A stretch of DNA of 64,000 nt, taken from Dasypus novemcinctus (taxonomy: Eukaryota > Chordata > Mammalia > Cingulata > Dasypodidae). The first letter of the stretch is position 1. Each line of letters begins with the position of its first letter. Positions 24,901 to 36,900 of this stretch are shown piece after piece. The notes beneath the pieces were generated by a model, which saw only the letters and a list, made by a program, of their open reading frames with translations, did not search any database and had not been told where the DNA came from. A program made the translations under genes and the position numbers. The stretch is taken from the NCBI RefSeq assembly GCF_030445035.2, contig NC_080678.1:113934599-113998598 (forward strand), written 5' to 3'.

Positions 24901-27900
24901 TTTACATGCATATATGTTTTATAATTGTTATATCTTCTATTTTAGTTGACTCTTTTAGCAATATATAATAACCATCTTTGTTTCTTGTAAGAGTGTTTGC
25001 TTACCATATATTTTTTCAGATATGAAAGATATCAGATATCCATCTTAGCTCTCTTTTGGTTATAATTTGCTTGGGGCATTCTTTTTCATTTTTTCACTTT
25101 CAACCTATTTGTGTCTTTGGAATAAAAATGAGTCTCTTGTAAGTGCATATAGTTGGATCATGCTTCTTTATTCTTTCTGCCAATCTCTACCTTTATATTT
25201 GAGTGTTTAATTCATTTACACTAAGGTATTTCTTTAAAAGGCAAGACTTCTAGCATTTTGCTACTTGCTTTTTGTATGTCTCATCCATTTTTATCCCTCC
25301 TTTGCTCCATTATTATCTACCTTTTTTTGCTAAGGTGATCCTTTATCATGACCCATTTTAAATCACTTCTCATTTCCATTTGTGTAGATAATTTGGACAT
25401 TTTTGTGATTAACATATGGATCACATTTGACATAATAGATCTATTATAGTTTATTTTCAATAGTTTACACATAACCTTTTCCTATTTCTCTCCTTCCCTA
25501 TGTTACATTTATTGAAAGGTTCTTCTTACATGTGTGCTCTATAATGTATCACTATGGTTGACTTTATGCATTTGAACTTTAAGCCATATAATAAATAAAA
25601 GGTGGTTTTACAAATGACACATGCAGTAATATTGACATTTACATTTAGCCATATATGTACCTAAACCACAGGTCTTTATTTTTCAAACAGCTTGGAGTTG
25701 ATGTCTAGTGTTCTTTCCTTTCAATATGAAGGAGTTCCTTTAACATTTTTATAAGGCATGTCTATTTGTAATGAACTTCCTCAGTTTGTGTTTATTTGGA
25801 AATATCACAGTTTCTCCCTCATATTTGAGGAGAAATTTTGTAGATATATTATTTTCCTTTGACAGTCATTTTTTTCTTTCAACTCTTCAAATCTTTCACG
25901 CCATTGCCTTCTGTCTTCCATATATTTGAATTAACAACCAAATGTTAATCTTCCTAAGCATCCCTTTTACAAGATGTATCACTTCATTCCTGCTGTTTTC
26001 AAGATTCTCTTTTTACCTCTGGGCTTTGCCATTTCCACTAAAATGTGTCTTAATGTAGATCTCTTTGAATTTATCTATCATGAAGTTGATTGAGCTTATT
26101 GGATTAGTTTATTTCTATCTTTCATCATATTTGTGACATTTTTGGCAATTATCTCTTTTAGAATTCTTTCTTCCACTTTTTCTCTTCTACCTCTGGGATT
26201 CCTATGACATATGAATTGGTACACTTGATATTGTCCTACCATTTCCTTATACTCTCTTCACTTTTTCATTCTTTTTTCTTTCTGCTTCTCAACTTGCATA
26301 ATTTCAATGGTCTTATCTTCTGGTTTGCTGATCCTTTCTTCTTGTTTCAGTCTGTCCATGCTATTGAATTTTCCTCATGTTAGAATAATTTTAGTTCAAG
26401 AATTTCTATTTGATTCCTCTTTATAATTCCTGTCTCATGATTGAAATAATAATTTTGTTAATATATTGTTTTCCTGGTTTCCTTTAGTTCATTTGTCCTG
26501 TTAAGAGAATTGATCTATGATCTTTGATTAGTAATCCAAGTGACTGGGATTCCTGTTAAAAGATTCTTTTGAATTCATTTTTCCTGCAAATGAGTCATAC
26601 TTTCCTCTCTCCTTGCATTTTTGTAATTTTTGGTTGAGAATTGGACATTTTGAGTTTCGAGTATTGTGGTCACTCTGCAGGCTAGCTATTGCCTTCCTCA
26701 GTCTTCCAGATCAAATAAAAGACAAAAAAGTGAGGGGGTAGAATAATAAGGAAAAAAACATACCCTCACCCCTTCCAAAAATGTCTGCCACCCCTTAATT
26801 CTCTAAGTAGATGCCTGTGGAAAGCTGGAAGCTATTGTTGCCAGGAAAGCCAAAATCAAGGCTTGTGTCTCTGCAGGTCCTTCATGACCCATCCACCAGA
26901 AAATACACACAAAAAGAGAAATGAAACTGTGTTAGTCAGGGTTCTCTAGAGAAACAAAATCAATAGTAGATATCTGTCAATAGTATGCGATTTTATAAGA
27001 GTCTCTTATGTCACCGTGGGGTTGCACACGTCCAGGTTCCACAGGCAGGCTGCAAAGCATGGCTCTGATGAACATCCAATGAAGGTCCTTGATGAGTTTC
27101 TGGGAGATGTTGGCTGTCCAAAGACGAGATGGGAAATTCTCTCTGAGTGCGGAATCACTTCCCCTTTTAAGGAATTCAACTGATTGGATAAAGTGTCACT
27201 CCTTGCTGACAGAAATCTCCCTGACTGATGTAGATGTAATCAGCTATCTATGCAGTAAAATCAGTGGTGACTAAAGCCTATAAATGCCCTTTTACTACAG
27301 TTAGCCCAGTGCTTGGTTGACCAAACAACTGGGTACGATTACCTGGCTGAGTTGACACATTAGTCTAACCATCACAGATACCGACCAAATATAAAGATGC
27401 TTGGATCTTTACCAGAACCCCCTTCTGCTGAGTGGGCCCAGACTGAACTTAGCATGTGTGCTGGTGTCTCAGGATTTCCCAAACTGACCTTGACCTCCAG
27501 CCAGACTTTTAGAAACTGATGTTTCCTCTGCCCACAGTGACTACAGCCAGCTACTCCTAGAATCTATGACATGTTGCCATAGCTGTGCCACCTCCACTGC
27601 CAGCACTGCAGGTCTCATGGTTTCTAGTCTTCATTACAAAAACTGAATTATTGGCAGTCTTTCCTTACATCCTGAACTCCCATCATTGTTCTGAATGTCT
27701 GATCTGGTTTTGGGGTTACCCCCTAGTTAATTACACTCTCTTTTTCTAGCTCATTTTTTTTTGAGGTGGAGGGAAGATTCTTTAATACTTCCTATTTTAC
27801 TATTTTGCTCCTAATAGCTCTCATTTGGCTTCTTAAAAGAGGGGAGGAAGCACAGGTACCTCTAGGTATCCTTGGAGGGCAGGGGACAGGGTGAGCAACT

Positions 27901-30900
27901 CAAGTTGCCTATGGCCCAGATCAGAACCTAGGATTGATGATGCTCTACACGGTCCCTTTCTCAAACTCAGTCTGTACAATTGCCAGTCCACGATGCTACT
28001 GGATTATGAAAATGGAGTATATGCTGAGCTTTCCAAAGAAATCGCCCTTGTATATACATTGCATATCCTCAAGGTGGCATGTGGCCAGAGGTGGGTGCAG
28101 AAGTCTTATCAGGACCACAGTGGACTTCTTAACCCCAGGGAACTAATGTGCCCTCTTTCCTGAGCTCGGCGCACATTCACGTGGGGGTTGGAGAAGATGA
28201 TGGGGAGGATATAGGTTGGTGGAGAATACGGTAATTGGCCACATTCCAAACCCATATTGAAAGCAGAGGCCATGAAATTTTTGACAGTTTGAGTGGGGAA
28301 GGTGAGTTGTGGCCTGGACTGGGATAAGTGTAAGGAGGAAGTGAACGCCCCTGACTGAGTGTCTGACAACACTGTGGGTAAATGGCATTACCCTTACTTT
28401 GTAGAGAATGAGAGGAGGAGGCTCATGGACTGAAAGTGATCTGTTGACACTTCTAGAAGGAAGACCTGGAGACAGAATAGTAACTCTGGAGTGTGCAACT
28501 CCAGGACCCAGTCCTAAACCAATGGCTGGGGTCCCTGGGAGCTGCTGATGTGGTCTTGGAGGCAAAAATAATCTGTTAGGGAAGCGGCTGTGGCTCAATC
28601 AGTTGGGCTCCCGTCTACCATATGGTGGTAGGCTTGTGAAGGCAGGCTCGCCTGCACACCGTGGAGAGCCAACCCAGCAAGGTGACGCAACTAAAAGGGA
28701 GACAAGTAAAATCATAGAGGAGTGTGCAGCAAATGGACACAGAGTGCAGACAAAAAGCAAGCCACAAAGGGGGGGCAATAAATATAAATAAATGTACAGA
28801 CACACAGAAGAAAGCACAGTGAATGGACACAGAAAGCAGACAACAAACAAGCTGCAAGGGGTGGGGGGAATTTTAAAAAAAAATCTGTTAGCTGTGTGGA
28901 GGGTCTCTGGTTATCACGCCCATTCAGGGACACCCAGGATTTGGGGACCAGGTGTTTACACTGGATGGACTTGGAAAATGTGGGTGAGCCCCTACTGTGT
29001 GCCCACTTCCTTGACTGGGGCACCTCTGAGTCCTAGGGAAGGAACTCCATGCTGAGGGCAAAGCCTGTGCAGAGATCCAGAGAAAGCAGATGTCAGGTGG
29101 TCTAGGAGCTTAAAGAAGGAAGGGGAGAAAGGAAGAGGAAGAGGAGAGGACAGGCCAGATGGCAGGGACCTGGGGCCATGAATAAGGTTTGCTCTTCATC
29201 TCAAGGGCATTTGGGGGTCACTGAAAGGAGGCCTTCATCAGAAGTGTGGTGGGTCAGACTTGTGTTTTCAAAAGAGCCTTTGGCATCTGTGGAGAGAATG
29301 GATATGAAGGAGGAAGGATGGAAGCAAGGACTGAAGTGCAAACGAGAAGTTAGCCCAGACTTCTGCTCCCATGGCTCTGCCCCTGCAGTCATTTTTTCTT
29401 GATTTTGTCCCATCTCTGACCCTTTGTGCCAAGGCTGGCAGTGCCTGTACTCAGAAAATTCTCAAAATTCTTGTCAGTTTTGCATGCAGTTCAAGAGTGC
29501 CCATGCTACCAGACAAAAGGATTTCCCACAGATCCTTCCTGGATAAATGCATTTCCAAGCCTGACTTCCTCTGAAGTGGCTGGTTGGATCCATGAGTCAT
29601 ACACCTCATCTTTGCAAATTTCAGTTCAACCAAAGCCTCCTGAGGGACCGTGTTCTTGGGAGCTCCCTTCCTCCAATCTTGGGGAGGGCCCTAATAGAGC
29701 TGTTTCCGTGCCTAATCAGAATATGTTGCCTTGATTGGCTGAGAACTTTCCAAAGCATCAATAGCTCGTTCCTTTTAGACCTGTTTTCCCTCCCTCAATT
29801 TGCTAAAAATAGCAAGGAGATACCAGGCAGCATTTTCCACACTTACCTTGGAAATTTCCTAGCTAAACATCCAAGAGCTCACTTACAAGTTTTGTCTTCC
29901 ATCCAGCTTAGCTACACAATTTCACCAAGTTCATTGCTACATAATAAGGATTTGCCTTTCTTCCAGTTTCCAAGAACACATTCATCATTTCCTCCTAAGG
30001 CCTCACCAGAAGCACTTTTGATGTCCATATTTCTATAAACATTATGTTCATTGCAATACAAGTATTCTCTAAGTTGATAAGAAGCTTTCTCTACACCTTT
30101 CAGTTATTTCTGAACCCTCACCAGAAACATTTGTTTGCCAATTTCTCTTTTTTTATTAGAACAGTTGTAGGCTTACAGAAAAATCATGCAAGAAAAAGAA
30201 TTCAAATATACCATCCTATTATTAATACCTTACATTAGTGTTTTACATTGGTTACAATTCATGAAAGGACATTTTATAATTGTATTATTAACTGTAGTCC
30301 ATAGTTTACAATTTGGTTCTCTGCCTGAGTTGTACAGTCCTAAGTTTTCTTTAAAAAATTTAATCTAGTAACATATTTACAACCTGACATTTCCCCTTTA
30401 CCCACATTCATAATGTAATTCAGGGCTATGAATCAGTGTTGCTAATTACATTCACAATGCAGTTCAACCATCGCCACCATTCCTTACCAAAACTTTAGGA
30501 TCAAACCAAATAGAAATTGTATACAATTTACTTTTAATATACACATTTCTACCACTCGTCTCTTCAAAGTAATCTAGGCTTTTTTTTTTTTTAATCAAGT
30601 GCTTCACATTCTTCCAACCCTCACCCATTATCCAATTCTAAAGCCACTTCCATATGTTTAGATAATTTTAAAAGCAGCACCCCACTCCCAGTACCAAAAT
30701 CTGTCTTGGTTTGCCGACACTGTTGAGGCACACAATGAGTTAGCTTAGAACAGCCTTTTATTGGCTCACAGGTTTCAAAGTCCCACACTAAGGCCCAATG
30801 AAGGACATGCTCTTCCCAAAGTCTCCAGTATTTGCTGATGGCGTGCTGCAGTCCCTGAGGGTCCCTGCCTGACTTTCTGCTCTGGGGGCTGTGAGCCAGG

Positions 30901-33900
30901 GCCCCACACTGACATTCCTCCTCAGTCTCCAGCCCCACCTCCATCAGGCTGGATGGCAACACCTGGAGGAATGAGCCCAGTGCCTCGACCCTGTGAAGAA
31001 GGAAGGAATGTTCCTTCTCAGTTGCAGCTTTATCCTTCCAGGTTTCGACCAGAACGAGGCAGGCCCACTCTTGATTCTTTTCGCAGAAAAGGAAAGGCTC
31101 AGGTTGAGTGAGGAAGCCCTCGCCTGGGTCTCTGCTGGGTTGACTGTGCCTGTCCTCAGCTGTTGGCCAAGATCCCTGCAGCTGGGATAGCCTCTGCATT
31201 TCCAGGGCCCACGCCGAAGCCCCCTGGTGGGGGGATAGCCCCACAGGCAAGGAGGGTGGGAAGGGACGTCCGGGGCTGCCCCCACCCCCCTCCGCTCTCT
31301 GTAGCACCACAGTACCCACCCACACCCTTTGTCTGCCCATGACATGGCTCTTTTCTGGCAGCACACAAGCCTCAGAGCACATGCCAGGTGTCCCGACCTG
31401 GGTTCCAGGCCAGGCTCTGTGGGATGTGAGCCAGGCCCACCCTTCTCCATGCTTGGGGATCTCAAGGTCAGGATGTAAAATCCCTTGGTTCTTTCTTAAC
31501 CAGCTCTCTGTGCAGCCTCCCCATGAGTGCTTTGGATTTGGACTGTCCTGTCACTTCTTCATCTCTGGGGTTTGCAGCCAAATTTGGGGGGGGGATTTAA
31601 CTGAAGGAAGGCCAAAGGATTTCAGCTGGTTAATTCTTTCTTGGACCTGGTGCGGCGGCTTGCTCGGTCGGTAGAGGTGGGGTCTGGCTGCGGATGAGGG
31701 GTCGGTCCAGCTCTGGACGAGGGGTCGATCCAGCTCTGGACGAGGGGTTGGTCCCGCTTGGGACGAGGGGTCGGTCCGGCAGCAGACGAGAGATCGGTCT
31801 CACAAGGGGTTGCGCGGTTCGGCTGACGGGGTCACCCGGCGAAGCCAGCGATGAAGGGGTCGCCCGGAGAAGCAGGCGACAAACTGGGGACAAGGGAGGC
31901 CAGGCCCTTGTCGGGGGCTCTCAGGACTGGAGGGCACATGGCAGAAGAACTACCGCGGAGACAAGGTAAACAGGCAAGTCCACTTTATTGAGGGAGAGGC
32001 AACAGTTTTATAGGGGCTGGGGAAGGCTGATTGGTCGAAGCCATGCCCTGTTCTGATTGGTTGCCAGCGAAAGGTCAGTGGGCGGTACTGGATGGGGGAG
32101 GGGTGGTGGTTAGGGATTGGCTGTCACTGTTGCTGGGGGAAGGGGCAGGGTTTAGGGATTGGTGGCTGCTGTTGCTGGGGTGGAGGGCAGACTGGAGTTT
32201 CCCGCCCACACCTGGCTGTTGCTGCTGTCGGGGGAAGGGAAAAGGGCAGATTGGATTTTTCCGCCCATGCCTGGCTGTTGCTGCTGTCGGGGGAGGGGAA
32301 AAGGGCAGACTGGAATTTTCCGCCCTGCGCCTGTGCAGGGAGAAAGAAGAAGAAGGGTGCCGCCCCACAAGGCATCGTTGGCGCCATCCGGGAGGAGGGG
32401 TGGCCACGGAAGCATGGCGGCTGAGAAGGGGAGACCCGAGGGCACTCTGCGCCCATGCCGAGCTCCCTTCAGGGGTGGCGGTGAGTCCGACCAGCCACCC
32501 TATTATGGGGGCAGCGGCTTGGCCTGCCGCGGCCGCTCCCCCGCCAGGCCACACTTCAGCCCGAGGGGTGACCGCAACCTGGAGTAGATGGTTGAGGAGC
32601 GGCTTCTGATAGGCTGATGACAGATCTAGAACCTGTCCTAAATTCTCTTCCAAAGGGGAGAGGTCCTGCCTGTCCTGCTCCTCTCCTGGGCATCTCCGAG
32701 TGTCCCTTCATCTCCCTTTGGCCTGTGACATGCAGTTGGTCCATCTTTTCTTTGAGGCTTCACACAGCTTGCCTCAGGGGGCTGCAGCCTGGAACCCCCA
32801 GTTCACACCAGGCCTGAGCCAGTGTCACAGCAGAGATCTAGCCAACGGCCCGAGGCAGTGAGCCTGGAGTCTTCCAACAAAATTCTTTCAACCCATGAAA
32901 TAGGCTGCCACACAGCTTCCCTACAGCCTTGGCTGTGACTTGTACCCCCTTCCTCAGCATCCTTGAGATCCTGGTGTACTGCTGGATTAAGTCAGTTTCC
33001 AGGAACTGACCTTAGGAAGGCAGCAGATGCACAAGGATGAACAGAGACAGACAAGGCAGCAGTTACTCTGTGCTCTCCCTTTCAGAGGGCCATCCAGGTT
33101 CTCTTGTTTTCACCTTCTCAGGACCCCTCACAAGGCCACAAGGAGGCACCTGTGGCTGATGTGCAGGTGTGGAATAAAGGGCATTCCAGGGTAAAGGCTG
33201 GATGGGATGCCTGGTCCCACCTGCCTGCCTCCTGTCCTTTCCTCTGACACTCCTGCCATCCACCACTTCCTGCTGGGAGTTGTCATCTCACTGCCCAAGA
33301 AGCATCAGCCTGCTCCGGACAGTCCTAGTAGCCAAATGTTGGGGCCTCTCCCCAAGATGCTTGAGACCTAGCAGCTCACTGGATGCCCTTGCAGGCCAAT
33401 GGCCCCATGTGGCTTTTGTGGTCTGACCTCAGTATATTCAGGCAGTGGGAAGATCAGGAGGAAGGTACAGGCTTAATGCTGAAACATATTTTTTCCACCC
33501 TGTCTTGTTTGCTGCTTGGTTTCAGGATTCACAGCTCACAGAGTGGTTAGGGACCTCACAGGTCATCAGGCTCAATCTCCACCTGGGGACAGAACTGCAC
33601 TGGTAATCTACCTCCACTCACACATGTCCAGTGCCCAGGGACACATTCTTTACGGAGACACGTGAAGATAACTCTGAATTTTAGGTCAGGTTTCCTTGCA
33701 TGGACCAACATTTTCATACCCTGCAGGAATGGCCCCATCTAAACTGAAAATTAACCTCCCATCTCCTGACCTCCAGTCCTACCTTCCAGAAGCAGCCACT
33801 TGCAAAACCTCTTCTTTTGTGAGCATGTTGCACATTATTCTGATAACATGGTTGTACTGAGTACAGTTTCTTATTAAAGTTTACATATTATCTCTTGAAC

Positions 33901-36900
33901 TCTTCCATTTTCCTAACAGAGTTAAATAATTTCAGACTAAGTATTTATTGCTTACTTTGCAATTACAATATATTGTTTATAGCTGAGCTATTTATTATGG
34001 TGTTTAGTTTTTAATGATTTGTTATGTTTATTTTTTATCTTGTTACTTCAGGGATCTTTTAGTTTCCCATGCTTTCTGATTATGTAGAAGCTTCCCTCTT
34101 ATATAACTAGCTTCCCGATTTTTTCATAGATATTCTCTTAATTCTCTGAGACTGTGAATTGCAGAATTTTTACATTTTATCCTGCTCACCGATTCTTCTG
34201 AATTTTTCTGGTTTTTGCTGTAGGTACTGATATTTTGGTCACAAATTTTAAGAGCTGAGGTGTTCCTCGAGTGTCTGACCATCTTTGTCCATTCTCATGT
34301 AAAAGGGGGGCACAAAAACACTATCATGGCTCATTGTGCCAGAAGCTTTTTGCTATTCCACATTGTGTCTTTCTCCAGTCTTTGGGTATCCTGTGACTCA
34401 TTCTACTGGCCATAAGCCTTTGCTTTCTTTCTGTAGCCTAGACCCTCCTTCAAAATCATCTCAAACTGGGAACTTTCCTAGATGGTGTGTGTGAGTTGAT
34501 GACTCTTGCTTCCTATAAATATTCTTGTAATTGTAATTCCTTGGAAGGCCCTTTTCAGTCAGGGCAAGAAGAGAAGAGTAGAGAGAAGTGTTAGCATTAG
34601 CTAGGAAAAGGAGGGGCCTTGTACTTTTTCCTGTGGGCTGAGAAGGGTAAAGTCTGTACTGTGAGTGCCTTTTCAGAAGCTAGAGCTTTGCAGTCCAGAA
34701 GTTGTCCAATGCTAGAGAAGACCCAGAGTGCCTGCACCTCCTGCAAAGGGCAGAGCAGGTGCTTTGTGATTGGAGACGGGTTCTTATCCATGCTAGCCCC
34801 AGAAAGTGTGGCCAACGACTTGACCTGCCTGACCCTCAGTTATCCCATCTGTGAAATGGTAGTAACACCGGTCATCAGGTTGTCCTGGAATTGGAAGTCA
34901 TGCATAAAAAGTGCCTGGGATATAAATACCCCATAAATGATAGTCCTGATATCTTTAGAACCATCTGTCCTTAGTTTTCTCATTGTCTGCTGGCAGTTTT
35001 ACTTATTTAAAATTTTTTTTTAAAAGATAAATAGATCACACAACTCTTATGTTAAAAAATGCAAGTTCCCATATGCCCCACTCCCCACTCCCCGCCCCCC
35101 ACCCCCACTCCTCCCACATCAACATCCTCTTTTATCAGTAAGGCACATTCACTGTATTTGGTGAATACACCCTGGAGCGCTGCCCTGCTGACCGTTTTAG
35201 ACACAGCCTAGAGGAGGCAGTAAAGAGGGAGGGGAGGAAAAGGTTGCTCTTGCGTGTATAGCAATGTCTGTAAACAGGACATGGAGATTTGTTTTAGTTT
35301 CCTCATTGCTAAAGCAAATACCATACAGTGGGTTGGATTAAACACAAAGCCAGCTAACAGGGAGGTGAAGAAGGTCAACCACCACACCAGGGAGCCAAGA
35401 GTGCCTACAACTGCAAACAGGAGAACTGTATCCATCATCCAAGTGGAAGCTAAGCCCCCTCTTGATACAGAGGTGGAGTGGACATAACCATCCCAGGGTC
35501 CACAGGATGGAGGAGGGGAGTATGGATTAGAGCAGGCTTGCTGATACTCTATTCTGGAATTGTGATTAGTGATGGAAGTAAATGTGGCATTGAGGTGGAG
35601 AAAGTGGCCATGGTGGCTGCTGGGGGTGGGGAGTGGGAAGAAGAGATGTGATGTGTGGGCATTTTCAGGACTTGGAACTGTCCTGGGTGATACTGTAGGG
35701 ACAGTTACTGGACATTGTGTGTTCTCCCATGGCCCACTGGGTGGACTGCGGGAGAGTATGGTCTTAAATGTGGACCATTGACCATGTGGTGCAGCAGTGC
35801 TCAGAGATGTGTTCATCGAGTGCAGTGAGTGTCCCATGATGTTGGAGGAGGTTGTTGTTGTAGGAGGAGTGGGGTAAGGGGGTGGGGGGTATATGGGGAC
35901 CTCATTTTTTTTAATGTAACATTGAAAAATAAAGACAAAAATTTATTGGCTCATGGTTTTGATGCTAGAGAGGTCCAAGCCAAGATGATGCTTTCTTCCC
36001 GAAGACTGGCCTCCCAGGGCAGGCTGTTTAGGTCTTTGGTCCTGAGCCCCTATGTCATGATGCAATGCACATGGCAGCCTCTCCTGGTCTCCCCCTTCTC
36101 TTCTAGGCTCTGTTGACTTTTACCTTCCAGCTGCTCCCTTTCTGGCTTTTTCTCTGTGACCTTACCTATAAGGTCTTCAGTAACAGGATTAGGACCCATT
36201 CTGGACCACATACTACTGAGGCAACCTCATCAAAGTCCTTATCCTCAAGGGTTCATACCCAGAGTAATGGATTTAGTTTCAGAACATGTTTTTTTTATGG
36301 GATACAGAGCTCCAAACTGCCCAAAGTTATATTAATTGCTGGAAGGGAAAGGAAGGGCCTCCCTGTGGGTTGGTCCCTCTGATGCATGCAATAGGGGGGA
36401 CTTGAGTGGTCACAGATCCAGGGAGAGAGCCAGCAGGGAATAAGGAGGCCTAGGGCCAGCCTTGCCCCCATGACTTACCTCTGCAGGCCCTCAGACTGCA
36501 GGGCTGCAAGGAACCCAGGCACCTACCACTTCCTTCCATAACCTGAGTCATGCCCAGCTCCACAAAGCTGTACACAACAGATCTGTGGATGTGCAATGAC
36601 CTTGAACCCAGGGAAGATACGTAGATATGAGCAGCTTCTCACCTGGCCAAAAGGGGCTCTGAGCCTCAGCCTCCTCCAACCACCTCTCTTCTTCCAGGCA
36701 CTGAACACAACCTGGAGAAGCTTCTCCATTTACACAGAGGGAGAAAGAGCCTGAAAGTGTGGGTGGGAGGGCCTGGGGCTTTCCCTGCTGGTCAGCACCT
36801 GATGGGCTCAGCCAGCCAATCCATCACCCCCATCCTGGCCCACTCGGCTCCTCCAGTGTCCACACCTCCATCTGCCTGGGGCTGACTTGGCTTCAGCACT

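Larger units (their letters stand above)
20585..26700 (-). mobile_element. Old antisense L1, long but broken
   Basis: Read on the minus strand this is L1 from the ORF1 region (about 26.6 kb) down to the ORF2 C-terminal part (about 20.6 kb). Reverse-complement landmarks include the RT-domain region near 21.7-21.9 kb and the endonuclease region near 25.0-25.2 kb. No long open frame survives. Two younger 3'-end modules are inserted at 21985-23105 and 24152-24461. Confidence 0.7.

Noticed and set aside
32031-32653. Open frames of 192 codons on both strands
   Set aside because: They lie inside the solo LTR and its edge, with low-complexity translation. They reflect G+C content and internal repeats.
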